NCBI GenBank assembly: GCA_029379225.1
Contig: JAQYWR010000031.1
Coordinates: 27,447 to 91,446 of the forward strand
Direction: 5' to 3'
DNA from: Nostoc sp. S4
GTDB taxonomy: Bacteria > Cyanobacteriota > Cyanobacteriia > Cyanobacteriales > Nostocaceae
DNA length: 64,000 bases
In this document: positions 34,171-43,927 of the stretch, piece after piece
How positions within the stretch are numbered: position 1 is the stretch's first letter
How the letters are laid out: each line of letters starts with the position of its first letter
Program-made: the position numbers and the translations under genes
The notes under the pieces: model-generated
Databases searched by the model: none
Told to the model about the DNA's origin: nothing
The model's input: the letters and a program-made list of their open reading frames with translations, nothing else

Positions 34171-36504
34171 TTAAATAACCACAAAATTGTTGTTAGTCAA
34201 TGACAAGCCACTAGATAGCTGTGCAAATTTTACCTGAGTAAAAGCACCTGCACTACCATCCTGGTCGAAGAATAATGCACCTGTAGTGTTGTTATAAATA
34301 AATCGTTGACTAGTTGTAGTTGCAGATGTACCAATCCTAAACTGACTTGTCTTAAGTACACCTGGTAATAAGCCGCCACCAAAACCAGTAGCTGATACCT
34401 GGATTAGTTCACTAGTCGCGTTGAAGTCGTAAATCCTATCAACACCTTGGTTGAAACTATTAAAAACAAAGGTATCAGTACCCGCTCCTCCATAGAGGCT
34501 ATCATTACCTTTGCCACCCGTGAGGATATCGTTGCCATTACCACCTTTGAAAGTGTTCTTACCAGTAGCATCAAAGGCTGTGAGAATGTCATTGCCATCG
34601 CCCCCATCCAGCAGGTTATTGCCTGTTGAATAGTCAATATTCAATATATCATCACCAATACCTCCATTGAGTAGGTTACTGGCTGATGAATAGTCAATAT
34701 TCAATGTATCGTCGCCAGTACCTCCGTTGAGGGTGTTATTACCTGATGTTACGAGATTGCTGCCCTTGTAGTCATCGTACTGGAAACCAGTGCCAGAGAG
34801 ATAGTCATTCCCATCGCCACCATCCAGGAGATTATCGCCTGATGAATAATCAATATTTAATGTATCGTCACCAACACCACCATTGAGGGTGTTATTACCT
34901 GATGTAACATAGCTATAATACAAAAAACTGTCGTAGTAGTATTCTAAGCCAGAGGCACTAAGAGAATCATTACCATTACCTCCAGACAGAAGGTTATTGC
35001 CTGTTGATAAGTAAATATTTAAAGTATCGTTACCACTACCACCGTTGAGTGTGTTCTTTCCAGAGGCGCTGTTTAATCCATTATAGTAGTCCCAGTAGCC
35101 AGAAGCTTCAAGATAATCACTGTCATCGCCACCATCGAGGAGATTATCACCTTTTGAAGAGTTAACATTCAAGGTATCATTACCAAGGCCACCATTGAGT
35201 GTATTATTGCCTAAGGAAGAATCGATGCCGTATCTGTTGCTGTAGCCAGAAGCAAAGAGATAATCATTGTCATCACCACCAATGAGCAGGTTATTGCCTT
35301 GTGAAGCGTTAACATTTAAGGTATCATTACCAACGCCACCATCGAGATTGTTGTCGCCTGTTGAATAATCCGCAATTAAGTAATCATCACCAACACCACC
35401 GTTAAGCGTATTATTGCCTGAGGCGCCAACAATCTCGTAGTACTGGAATCCAGAGACGGAGAGTAAATCATTGCCATCATCACCAAACAGCAGGTTATTG
35501 CCTGATGAATAGTCAAGATTCAATGTATCGTCACCAGCACCACCCTTGAGCGTATTCTTCCCTAAAGCGCCAATAGAGTACTCGAAGTTTCCGCTAGTAG
35601 CAGAGAGAGAATCATTACCGTTGTCCCCAGACAGCAGATTATTGCCTGATGAATAGTTAATATTCAATGTATCATTTCCAGTGCCACCGTTAAGGGTGTT
35701 ATTGCCTGAGGCATAGTAACCATTGTAGCCAGAAGCATCAAGATAATCAGCGCCATAGCCACCAGATAGCAGGTTGTTGCCTTGTGGGTAGTCAACATTC
35801 AAATAATCGTTACCAGTACCAGCAATCAGAGTATCATTGCCAGCACCGCCAATCAAAGTATCATTGCCCGTACCACCACGCAGCAAGTCATTGCCACTTA
35901 AGCCATCAATTTTATCATTACCTCCTTGCCCATTGACCACATCATCTGAGTTGTCTAAACCAGTAATGTTGTTGTCTAGTTCATTGAGGAAGGTTACCGT
36001 GTTTTTGATGCCGATATTTGTATCAGTGGAGTTAGCATCCAAGACATTAAAGCTATCGGTGACGCTAGTTTGGCCATCAAATAAGATATTACCAATGGCT
36101 GGTCTTGTACCATTCGCTTTGAGGTTATCTAAGTTTTCTAATTTGAAGTTTTTGAGAATGACCTTTGTATCAGATCCTTCAAAAGTGATTTCCAAGTTTG
36201 TACCATTTTGTGTCAGCAGCAGATTTCGCGCAGTCAAGCCCTGGCCAAGGAATTTGATAGTATCAACTTCGGCAATCACTGCTGCTGTTGCATTTGAGCC
36301 TTTACCAACGCCACCAAAATCAGTAATCGTATCAGTACCGTCGTACAAGTTATAAACAAATATGTCCTTGCCGCCTCCACCTGTTAAAGTGTCGTTTCCT
36401 TGATTGGCTGTGATGATATCATTGCCAGCTTTACCATTAACTGTATCGGCACTGTCAGTACCCACTAGGGTATCATTTGCATTGGTTCCAATGATATTTG
36501 CCAT
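34171..36504 (-). CDS. RTX-type calcium-binding repeat protein 2
   Basis: A 777-aa paralogue of the 30919-33312 product, with the same plan. The N-terminus MANIIGTNANDTLVGTDSAD is followed by a block with FEGSDTKVILKNFKLENL and the sentence-like segment DSFNVLDANSTDTNIGIKN. An array of repeat units with SGNNTLNGG-GDDTLNI-YSSGNNLLSGGDGNDSL follows, and then the C-terminal block GVDRIYDFNATSELIQVS ... LSLTNNNFVVI. Unit number and order differ from the sister protein, as expected from recombination among repeats, while both ends are strongly conserved. Likely Ca2+-dependent folding and type I export; no transporter genes are adjacent. Confidence 0.88.
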   Translation of the reverse strand: MANIIGTNANDTLVGTDSADTVNGKAGNDIITANQGNDTLTGGGGKDIFVYNLYDGTDTITDFGGVGKGSNATAAVIAEVDTIKFLGQGLTARNLLLTQNGTNLEITFEGSDTKVILKNFKLENLDNLKANGTRPAIGNILFDGQTSVTDSFNVLDANSTDTNIGIKNTVTFLNELDNNITGLDNSDDVVNGQGGNDKIDGLSGNDLLRGGTGNDTLIGGAGNDTLIAGTGNDYLNVDYPQGNNLLSGGYGADYLDASGYNGYYASGNNTLNGGTGNDTLNINYSSGNNLLSGDNGNDSLSATSGNFEYSIGALGKNTLKGGAGDDTLNLDYSSGNNLLFGDDGNDLLSVSGFQYYEIVGASGNNTLNGGVGDDYLIADYSTGDNNLDGGVGNDTLNVNASQGNNLLIGGDDNDYLFASGYSNRYGIDSSLGNNTLNGGLGNDTLNVNSSKGDNLLDGGDDSDYLEASGYWDYYNGLNSASGKNTLNGGSGNDTLNIYLSTGNNLLSGGNGNDSLSASGLEYYYDSFLYYSYVTSGNNTLNGGVGDDTLNIDYSSGDNLLDGGDGNDYLSGTGFQYDDYKGSNLVTSGNNTLNGGTGDDTLNIDYSSASNLLNGGIGDDILNIDYSTGNNLLDGGDGNDILTAFDATGKNTFKGGNGNDILTGGKGNDSLYGGAGTDTFVFNSFNQGVDRIYDFNATSELIQVSATGFGGGLLPGVLKTSQFRIGTSATTTSQRFIYNNTTGALFFDQDGSAGAFTQVKFAQLSSGLSLTNNNFVVI

Positions 36505-37283
36505 AAATTGTTCCTACCTAAATCAATGCTTGGGGCTAATTTTCAGTTATCAACTTGCTGTTAGTACTTGAGGGCAGAAAAATTTGCCGAAAGTTGATGC
36601 TTTCGACATACTTAAATCTCATCCTTGATGGTTAATTTTTTGGAAGATTCTCCTTTTAATTGGTTTGCAAGTAGTACTTATTCAACTATTGAGGACTATC
36701 TAAGTCTTAAGCAGCGTACAAATTTCTCAGCGTCTGGCTTCTAGAAAAACAACTAGTTTCAGGTTGATTGAAATCATCCTTCATTACTAGCCTTGGTATC
36801 ACTGAAAAACAGTTGAAAAATCAAACTGCAATACACGAAACCAAAAGTTCATAATTTGGTTAGTTTGTCAATAGGTAAGTCCCAGTAGCTTGAAAATAGA
36901 AAACACTTGACATAGCATAAAAGAAGAAATCTCTATGCCTTTTTTGTGGGCGATCGCCTTTGAATATCTAGCTTGAAAATAGGAAACATTTAAATAACCC
37001 GATAATAACTAACTACCGAACATTTACTTAAATGTCTATATTTTCAGAAAAATCTTTGCATAATCTTCATATTTATTGATAAACGTGTAAATACTATTTT
37101 TTATATATTCTTCAGATTGTGATAGCTAAAAAATTGAGCGAAAGTAGTCGAAAATATTATCTGGACAGATAAAAATAGATATTTTGATGATAGTGTTGGT
37201 TACGATTAAAATAAAACCAGTAGGTAGTAAGGTATTGTATTCAAACAAGAATTGCTAGAGATTGCAAAATTATAAACGCAGAC
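36505..37283. other. Upstream region of RTX 2 and promoter side of the JAMM gene
   Basis: The left ~550 bp is the homologue of 33340-33890. The right ~190 bp before 37284 is AT-rich and shows no gene. The JAMM gene is divergent, so this spacer must hold promoters for both strands, but no clear -35/-10 pair was found. Confidence 0.6.
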
Positions 37284-37742
37284 ATGATCGGACTTAGCCA
37301 AGAACATTTACAAACTATTCGCACTCATGCAGAAAAGATTTACCCAGAGGAATGCTGTGGTATAATGTTGGGCTATGTGGCTAATGAAGGCAAAACCACA
37401 GTAGAAGTTATGCCCACAGAAAATGCTTGGAATACTGAGGCGGGTGCTGAATTTTCCGGCGAGCGGACAGCAGAAAGTAAAAAACGGCAATATACGATCG
37501 CACCCCAAGTAATGTTACAAGCACAAAAACAAGCACGCGATCGCTCGTTGAGTATTATCGGCATTTTTCATTCCCACCCAGATTGTTCTGCCATACCTTC
37601 AGAATGCGATCGCGTGTATGCTTGGCAGGGATACTCGTATATAATAGTTTCCGTCCAAAACGGTAAAGCCACAGAAGTGCGAAGCTGGAGCCTTGATAAC
37701 ACTCATCAGTTCCAAGCAGAGGCAATTGAAAATATAATTTAA
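37284..37742 (+). CDS. JAMM/MPN (Mov34) metalloprotease, M67 family
   Basis: A 152-aa zinc isopeptidase-like protein. The JAMM motif is FHSHPDCSAIPSECDRVYAW (HxHPx..SxxD) near residues 96-115, with the upstream Glu in EECCGIMLGY near residue 16. Stand-alone bacterial JAMM proteins often work beside E1-like enzymes to process ubiquitin-fold sulfur carriers. Here the E1-like gene follows 71 bp downstream, which supports this pairing. No sulfur-carrier gene is next to it. Confidence 0.88.
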   Translation: MIGLSQEHLQTIRTHAEKIYPEECCGIMLGYVANEGKTTVEVMPTENAWNTEAGAEFSGERTAESKKRQYTIAPQVMLQAQKQARDRSLSIIGIFHSHPDCSAIPSECDRVYAWQGYSYIIVSVQNGKATEVRSWSLDNTHQFQAEAIENII

Positions 37743-37813
37743 CGGCTTAATTCCAAGACAGATATCATTTTTCGATAGGATTAATATTCCCGCTCTTCCA
37801 CCTCTTAACTGCT

Positions 37814-38986
37814 ATGATCAATCCCAATCTGGATGAAATCCAGTTGACCAAAGACGATTACGAACGCTACTCCCGACACCTGATTTTGCCGGAAGTGGGA
37901 CTCGAAGGACAGAAGCGCTTGAAAGCTGCTAGTGTACTTTGTATCGGTACAGGTGGACTAGGTTCACCACTACTTTTATATTTAGCAGCCGCGGGTATTG
38001 GACGCATCGGCATTGTTGATTTCGATGTTGTCGATACTTCCAATTTGCAACGCCAAGTAATCCACGGTACATCCTGGGTAGGTAAACCCAAGATTGAATC
38101 TGCAAAAAACCGCATTTACGAGATTAACCCCTATTGTCAGGTCGATCTCTACGAAACTCGCCTAAGTTCTGAAAATGCATTGGAAATTTTTCAACCTTAC
38201 GATATCGTGGTTGATGGCACCGATAACTTTCCTACGAGGTATCTAGTCAACGATGCTTGCGTATTGTTAAACAAACCCAACGTCTACGGTTCCATTTTCC
38301 GCTTTGAAGGACAAGCTACTGTATTTAATTACGAAGGTGGACCGAATTATCGCGACCTTTACCCGGAACCACCACCACCAGGAATGGTTCCCTCTTGTGC
38401 TGAAGGTGGCGTGTTGGGAATTTTGCCGGGAATTATTGGTGTTATCCAAGCAACGGAAACTGTCAAAATTATTATTGGACAGGGTAATACGTTGAGTGGA
38501 CGGTTGCTGCTATACAACGCTCTAGAAATGAAATTTCGGGAATTGAAGCTACGTCCTAACCCGATTCGTCCAGTGATTGAAAAGCTGATAGACTACGAAC
38601 AATTCTGCGGAATTCCACAAGCTAAGGCAGAGGAGGCAAAACAGCAGATGGAAATTCAAGAAATGACAGTCAAGGATTTGAAGGAATTGCTAGATAGTGG
38701 TGCGAAGGATTTTGTACTACTGGATGTCCGCAACCCCCATGAGTACGAGATTGCTAAGATTCCTGGCTCAGTTTTAGTGCCTTTACCAGAGATTGAAAAC
38801 GGGAATGGTGTTGCTAGGGTGAAAGAAATATTGAACGGTCACCACTTAATTGCTCATTGTAAGATGGGCGGGCGATCGGCAAAAGCCCTGGCTATCCTCA
38901 AAGAAGCCGGGATTGTGGGGACGAATGTCAAAGGCGGAATTACCGCTTGGAGTCGGGAAATTGATTCCTCAGTTCCGGAGTATTAA
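37814..38986 (+). CDS. moeB: E1-like adenylyltransferase MoeB/ThiF with C-terminal rhodanese
   Basis: A 390-aa fusion. Residues 1-260 are the MoeB/ThiF/UBA fold with nucleotide loop GTGGLGSPLLLYLAAAGIG, VDGTDNFPTRYLVND and catalytic-Cys segment PSCAEGGVLG. Residues ~285-390 are a rhodanese domain, DVRNPHEYEIAKIPG, with active Cys in HCKMGGRSA. It would adenylate the C-terminus of a small sulfur-carrier protein and pass sulfur for molybdopterin, thiamine or cysteine. The first zinc CxxC of many MoeB proteins is replaced (PNYRDLYPEPPPPG), and only one Cys remains of the second pair (EQFCGIP). It is probably cotranscribed with the JAMM gene. Confidence 0.92.
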   Translation: MINPNLDEIQLTKDDYERYSRHLILPEVGLEGQKRLKAASVLCIGTGGLGSPLLLYLAAAGIGRIGIVDFDVVDTSNLQRQVIHGTSWVGKPKIESAKNRIYEINPYCQVDLYETRLSSENALEIFQPYDIVVDGTDNFPTRYLVNDACVLLNKPNVYGSIFRFEGQATVFNYEGGPNYRDLYPEPPPPGMVPSCAEGGVLGILPGIIGVIQATETVKIIIGQGNTLSGRLLLYNALEMKFRELKLRPNPIRPVIEKLIDYEQFCGIPQAKAEEAKQQMEIQEMTVKDLKELLDSGAKDFVLLDVRNPHEYEIAKIPGSVLVPLPEIENGNGVARVKEILNGHHLIAHCKMGGRSAKALAILKEAGIVGTNVKGGITAWSREIDSSVPEY

Positions 38987-39079
38987 AAAGGAATAAGAGG
39001 AGATGAAAGGGATGAGGGAGATGAGGAGGACAAGATAAAATTTTCTTGTCTCGTCTTGTCTCCCTCATCTTTTGTGCTT

Positions 39080-40279
39080 ATGACTACCTCAAAATCTTCT
39101 TTTAATATCTTATGGGTGCAAGTTTGGGCGTTGGCTGCGGTGCAAGGGGCAATTACCCTAACTTGGTTAATTTATAATCTGTACTTGCCCCAACTTTTGG
39201 CTCAGTTTGGTTTTCCTGCCTCATTGGCTGTTGGTTTATTGCTGGTAGAAAATGCCTTGAGTGCAGTCTTGGAACCAGTGATGGGGGGACTTTCAGATGA
39301 ATCTCGGCGTTGGGTAGGAACTCGATTTCCCTTTATTTCAGTAGGTGTGATTCTGGCATCGGCTTTGTTTATTGCTATACCATGTGTTGTCAGCTTGATC
39401 CCGCTTAATATCGTTTTGCGATCGCTGCTGCCAATAATTCTGGTAGCCTGGGCATTAGCAATGACGATATTTCGCTCTCCAGCTATTTGCCTGCTGGGAA
39501 TGTACTCTACACCAGCCGAGTTACCATTGGCAGTCAGTTTTGTTACTTTGGTAGGAGGATTTATTGGCGCTTTTAGACCCATCGCTAGTAAATATATTCT
39601 CAGTTTAGGGCCAGTTTTAACTTTTGCAATTGGTTCTTTTGCTTTGTTGGGGACGACAGCTGTGTTGCGCTTAGTTAATCCCCCAGAAACCCCAGTCGAT
39701 CGACACAATGCAGAGATAGTACAGTTTCCTTTACAAAAATTGGTGGTGATTGTAGTAACTGGTTTTGGTGTAGCATGGGGTATCCGGTTTTTGATGGATG
39801 TCTTAGGTAAAGTCCTCAAAGCTCAACTGAATACTGATAATATTGATGTGCAAATGGTGTGGATTGGAATAGCGATCGCTCTAGCCAACATTCCGGCTGG
39901 CATGTTCGCCGTCAAAATTGGCAATCGTCAAGCAATGCTTTGTGGTATTTGTGCAACCATTGCTTCGTTACTGATAATAATATTTGTGGGCGCACAAATT
40001 CCGATAATTCTACTAATCGTTGCTGGCTTTAGTTTAATTGTCAACGGGGCAGTTCCTTTTGCTTTAGCACTGATACCCAAAAGATGGGCGGGATTAGGAA
40101 TTGGTATGTACTTTGGTGGGTTTGCTTTAGCGATGAGTTTGTTTAACATTCTATTTCCCCAACCGCAAACCATATCACCTTTTGTCAGTGCAGTTGGGGG
40201 TGCAATGGCATTTTTGCTAGCTGGTGTTTGCATTGCGGTGAGTGGTATTTCTCAAACACAAAGTAATGCAGAGATATAA
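39080..40279 (+). CDS. MFS-type membrane transporter
   Basis: A hydrophobic protein of about 399 aa with roughly ten to twelve membrane helices. It has an MFS-like loop after helix 2 (LEPVMGGLSDESRRWVGTRFPFI), which resembles the glycoside-pentoside-hexuronide/sucrose transporter branch. The substrate is unknown. The frame opens at TTG 39056 in spacer-like sequence (gtctccctcatc); ATG 39080 (MTTSKSSFNILW) is preferred. It is convergent with ftsH; a shared hairpin lies between them. Confidence 0.78.
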   Translation: MTTSKSSFNILWVQVWALAAVQGAITLTWLIYNLYLPQLLAQFGFPASLAVGLLLVENALSAVLEPVMGGLSDESRRWVGTRFPFISVGVILASALFIAIPCVVSLIPLNIVLRSLLPIILVAWALAMTIFRSPAICLLGMYSTPAELPLAVSFVTLVGGFIGAFRPIASKYILSLGPVLTFAIGSFALLGTTAVLRLVNPPETPVDRHNAEIVQFPLQKLVVIVVTGFGVAWGIRFLMDVLGKVLKAQLNTDNIDVQMVWIGIAIALANIPAGMFAVKIGNRQAMLCGICATIASLLIIIFVGAQIPIILLIVAGFSLIVNGAVPFALALIPKRWAGLGIGMYFGGFALAMSLFNILFPQPQTISPFVSAVGGAMAFLLAGVCIAVSGISQTQSNAEI

Positions 40280-40319
40280 CGCAGAGATACGCCAAGTAAT
40301 AGCTGGGAGTATCTCTGCG
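40280..40319. terminator. Bidirectional hairpin between the MFS gene and ftsH
   Basis: CGCAGAGATAC (40280-40290) pairs perfectly with GTATCTCTGCG (40309-40319). The stem begins at the base after the MFS stop codon and ends 24 bp before the ftsH stop. Its position between convergent genes suggests a shared terminator, although T-runs are weak. Confidence 0.6.
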
Positions 40320-40342
40320 CTTTAGTTAGCATTATTCTGCGT

Positions 40343-42202
40343 TTAACAAGCAGTTACAGGTTGAACTTGATTCAACAGGCTATGCAATTTCTCTCCTTCA
40401 ATAACTTCTGTTTCCAATAGTTGAGTGGCGATCGCTTCTAGCAAGTCTCGATTCTGTGTGAGAATCTGTAGGGCTTGTTCGTGGGCTGTTTCCACGATTT
40501 CTTTAACTTCGCTATCAATGGCTTTGGCTGTATCTTCACTCACCATCCGCCGGGGATTAGGCGCACCATTACCCAGGAATGCTGCTTGTTGTCCTTGTTG
40601 GTAAGCTAGCGGCCCTAAAACTTTACTCATACCATAGGTAGTCACCATCCGTTCTGCCAAGTCTGTTGCTCGTTGCAAATCGTTGGATGCACCTGTGGTA
40701 ATACTGCCAAACACAATCTCTTCAGCAGAACGTCCTCCTAACAGAGTTGCAATTTGATCCCGGAGTTCTGCTTCATTGAGCAAAAAGCGGTCTTCAGTGG
40801 GTAATTGCAAGGTGTAGCCTAAAGCAGCCATGCCGCGAGGAATAATGGAAATCTTTTCTACACGACCGTTTCCTGTTGTAAGCGCCCCTACCATTGCGTG
40901 ACCGACTTCATGGTAAGCAACAATCTTTTTCTCAGTATCGCTCAATACGCGACTCTTCTTTTCTAAACCAGCGACTACCCGTTCAATTGCTTCGGCAAAG
41001 TCTTCTTGAGCAATGGTTTGCCGTTGATTGCGAGCTGCCAATAATGCAGCTTCATTCACCAAATTTGCTAAATCTGCACCAGCAAAACCAGGAGTACGAG
41101 TGGCGATCGCTTTTAGATCTACATCATCTCCTAATTTCACCTTTTGAGCGTGAATCTTGAGAATTGCTTCCCGACCAGATAAATCGGGACGGTCTACCAA
41201 CACTTGACGGTCAAAGCGACCTGGACGCAGCAATGCCGGATCGAGGCTTTCCGGACGGTTGGTTGCTGCCAGAACAATCACCGTTGCATCCCCAGCTGCA
41301 AATCCATCCATCTCAGTTAGTAACTGATTGAGGGTTTGTTCCCGTTCATCATTACCACCGTAAAAGCCGTTACTGCTGCGAGATTTACCAATGGCGTCCA
41401 ATTCATCAATAAATACAATACAGGGAGCCTGTTTCTTCGCCTGCTCAAATAAATCTCGTACCCTAGAAGAACCCACACCCACAAACAATTCTACAAACTC
41501 GGAACCAGAGATACTGAAGAATGGAACTCCTGCTTCCCCAGCTACAGCTTTGGCTAAAAGTGTCTTACCAGTACCGGGAGGGCCGACTAACAATACACCT
41601 TTAGGAATCCTCGCACCAATCTGCGTAAAACGTCCTGGTGTCTTCAGAAAATCTACAATTTCCACTAATTCAGTTTTAGCTTCTTCTACCCCAGCCACAT
41701 CTTGGAAGGTAATTTTAGCTGATTCACCTTCAACATAAACCTTAGCTTTGCTTTTACCGATAGAGAGAACACCTTGAGAACCACCGCCACGGGAGATAAA
41801 GAATTGCCAAACAGCAATAAAAATCAATGGTGGGATGACCCAACTCAACAAAGTTGTAAACCAAGTATTCTTGGGTGGAGGTGCAGCTGCGAATTCAACT
41901 CCTTTTTGTTCTAAGAGTTTGGGCAATTCCAAATCAAAGATTGGTGTAGTTGCAAACACTTGACCCGGTTCGCCACTTTCTGTTTTTAGTTGATAGATAA
42001 TCTGGCTTTGACCAACGGAGACGCGGTTGACTTCACCTTCCTGTACTTGATGAATAAATAAGCTATAGGGAACGCCAGTTGGATTAGAACCAAATAAACC
42101 AGGCAAAAATATATTTAAGAGCAGAAATAGCCCTGATATTGCCAGCAATATATTAGCAACAATCCGAAACCGAGGTAATTTAGGCTGTTCTTTAATTGCC
42201 AT
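40343..42202 (-). CDS. ftsH: ATP-dependent zinc metalloprotease FtsH
   Basis: A membrane-anchored AAA+ protease of 619 aa. Two N-terminal transmembrane helices (near residues 13-33 and 105-125) flank a lumenal/periplasmic domain. The AAA module has Walker A GPPGTGKTLLAKA, Walker B CIVFIDELDAIG and the second region of homology (LAATNRPESLDPALLRPGRFDR). The zinc site is HEVGHAM. It degrades damaged membrane proteins; in cyanobacteria FtsH complexes take part in photosystem II repair. The frame opens four codons upstream at a TTG; ATG at 42202 (MAIKEQPKLPRF) is the family start. Several paralogues are usual per genome; I cannot assign the number. Confidence 0.96.
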   Translation of the reverse strand: MAIKEQPKLPRFRIVANILLAISGLFLLLNIFLPGLFGSNPTGVPYSLFIHQVQEGEVNRVSVGQSQIIYQLKTESGEPGQVFATTPIFDLELPKLLEQKGVEFAAAPPPKNTWFTTLLSWVIPPLIFIAVWQFFISRGGGSQGVLSIGKSKAKVYVEGESAKITFQDVAGVEEAKTELVEIVDFLKTPGRFTQIGARIPKGVLLVGPPGTGKTLLAKAVAGEAGVPFFSISGSEFVELFVGVGSSRVRDLFEQAKKQAPCIVFIDELDAIGKSRSSNGFYGGNDEREQTLNQLLTEMDGFAAGDATVIVLAATNRPESLDPALLRPGRFDRQVLVDRPDLSGREAILKIHAQKVKLGDDVDLKAIATRTPGFAGADLANLVNEAALLAARNQRQTIAQEDFAEAIERVVAGLEKKSRVLSDTEKKIVAYHEVGHAMVGALTTGNGRVEKISIIPRGMAALGYTLQLPTEDRFLLNEAELRDQIATLLGGRSAEEIVFGSITTGASNDLQRATDLAERMVTTYGMSKVLGPLAYQQGQQAAFLGNGAPNPRRMVSEDTAKAIDSEVKEIVETAHEQALQILTQNRDLLEAIATQLLETEVIEGEKLHSLLNQVQPVTAC

Positions 42203-43036
42203 AGATGTTACCAATCCTGAGAATGAAAACTAACTTGAAAATCGGTTATAGAGCAAAGCAATGCTGAGTTTTGGGTAAACAAGTGAGTCATCTCATTTAT
42301 TTACTTAAAACTTGCTTATCTCCCTTAACGGTTTGAGAAACTTGATTAAAGACTGCTCAAAAATAGTGGCGTACTCGCCCAACCTAAGCGATGTCTACGA
42401 TGGTCACTGAGCTTGTTGCCCACTTCGACGCCAAAGGTTGTCTAAGTGCGGGCTACGCCTGTGCAAAGTTGTTCAGTCTGTCTCGATTGTCAAAGATACT
42501 ACCGCTTTTCATAATTTCTCCAATACATCGATGTTTGCAGCATTTTTTTATTTATGTAACTAAACTTAACAATTAAATTAATCTTTGGGAACTAACGAGC
42601 AAATACGGTTTACCGTACTCGAAGAATTTAATACCGCTCAAAACCAGAGAACTTTGGGGAACTCTAAGAAATAAATTATTCGGTTTGAAGTTGATGACTG
42701 ATGACTGACGACCGTTGAATATCAACAGTGGGATATTTTTTATTTGTTAGTCCTTTAGTGAAGAGAACGCTGTCAAAGAAGATGTAGTTGGGAGACATAT
42801 AAACAAATCAGCGATCGCAAAATCCCAAATCTTCTTGTCAAGTCTTGTATAGCAGCAAGTAAAACAATAATTATACCAAATTAATCCCTACACAATTTTT
42901 TTGCCACTTACACTGGCTTTGGAAAAGCGATCGCATCGATTATAAATACTCAATTTATCTTACATTTGTTCAGAATCAAAAATGTTAGTTAGAGAATTTG
43001 TATTCTTAATATCTAACGTCTAAAATCAATATATTT
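42203..43036. other. Spacer between ftsH and the RHH-Mop gene
   Basis: No gene is supported. It contains a small palindrome TACGGT-TT-ACCGTA (42604-42617) and short repeat words (gatgactgatgactgacg). The plus-strand frame at 42391-42576 begins in repeat-like sequence (gcgatgtctacgatggt) and is probably chance. The control region of ftsH must lie at the left end. Confidence 0.5.
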
Positions 43037-43480
43037 TTATTCTCTAGCAATGACTATATCATTAGACTTAATAACTGCATAAGCTTCTTTTCCTTGAGCT
43101 AGTTCTAACTCTTCAGCAGAAGCTCTGGTGATAATCGAGGTTAATTCTACTTTGTGAATAATCTCGATAGTCACTTCACTATTAACAGCTCCGTAAACAA
43201 CTCGTTTAACGACACCTTTAAGAATATTGCGAGAGCTAACTTTTAATGATTTTTTCGGAATGTTAGTTTCTATCTCGGGCTTTTGAGTGTAGATATCTTC
43301 GTGTTCTTCTTCATTGGTTGGTAGTGATATTGGTGCTGAAGAGTGCTGATTGAGACTACGCACGAGTTCTCGTAGAATCTCCGTTTTGGTACGTTGAGAC
43401 TGTTCGCAGAATTCCTCCAGAATCTTCCGCTCCTCTTCTGAGGTTTGAAATGTGACCCAACCTTGTTCTTTTCTTGGCAT
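43037..43480 (-). CDS. Ribbon-helix-helix + Mop (TOBE) molybdate-binding regulator
   Basis: A 147-aa fusion. Residues 1-48 look like a ribbon-helix-helix DNA-binding unit (GWVTFQTSEEERKILEEFCE, RTKTEILRELVRSL). After a polar linker, residues ~82-147 match a single Mop/TOBE molbindin domain (SSRNILKGVVKRVVYGAVNSE ... ELTSIITRASAEELELAQGKEAYAVIKSNDIVIA) that binds molybdate or tungstate. It probably senses oxyanion and regulates transcription. Its upstream DNA has repeated gtatcaatt/atgtatcg words that could be its own site. No mod transport genes are adjacent. Confidence 0.82.
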   Translation of the reverse strand: MPRKEQGWVTFQTSEEERKILEEFCEQSQRTKTEILRELVRSLNQHSSAPISLPTNEEEHEDIYTQKPEIETNIPKKSLKVSSRNILKGVVKRVVYGAVNSEVTIEIIHKVELTSIITRASAEELELAQGKEAYAVIKSNDIVIARE

Positions 43481-43665
43481 AATGTTATCAATTTTGGTTA
43501 TCTTAGTACGATTTTACCAAGTATCAATTCGATGTATCGTTTTAGTAATAACATTTTTTTTCAAGGAATTTCTGCATTTTGCTGGAAAATTCCTCAAATA
43601 ATCTCATACATTTAACTATATAGATATTTATTTTTTGTAGATGCAAAATAATTTGTTACTTGATA

Positions 43666-43776
43666 ATGCATAACCATCATTATATCTATACCAACAAAAA
43701 TGGTAATAATGATACTTACTTCGCTGCTTTAGGTTTTAGCCAAGGTGAGCGCGTTTATGGTGTGTGGGTAGTTTGA
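43666..43776 (+). CDS. Possible 36-residue peptide
   Basis: ATG at 43666 reads MHNHHYIYTNKNGNNDTYFA and ends GERVYGVWVV at TGA 43774-43776. The composition is protein-like, but there is no Shine-Dalgarno and no recognised family. It could be the tail of a lost gene. Confidence 0.25.
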   Translation: MHNHHYIYTNKNGNNDTYFAALGFSQGERVYGVWVV

Positions 43777-43927
43777 TTGAGTTTGGTCTGTTAGCTTTTT
43801 AGGTGAAATATTCGATTTGGCGAGTGGGTTTAGGATTGATATGTTACAGGGTAAGTCTGGCACAAAATTCGCCGAGCGATCGCACGAGTACCATAGGATT
43901 AATTTCATGTGAGTTTATAAAAGGGTG

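Noticed and set aside
39202..40233. Minus-strand ORFs across the MFS gene
   Set aside because: They are mirror frames of membrane-helix codons; the plus-strand protein is coherent along its full length.
42391..42576. Plus-strand 61-codon ORF upstream of ftsH
   Set aside because: It is made of common spacer repeat words and has no ribosome site.
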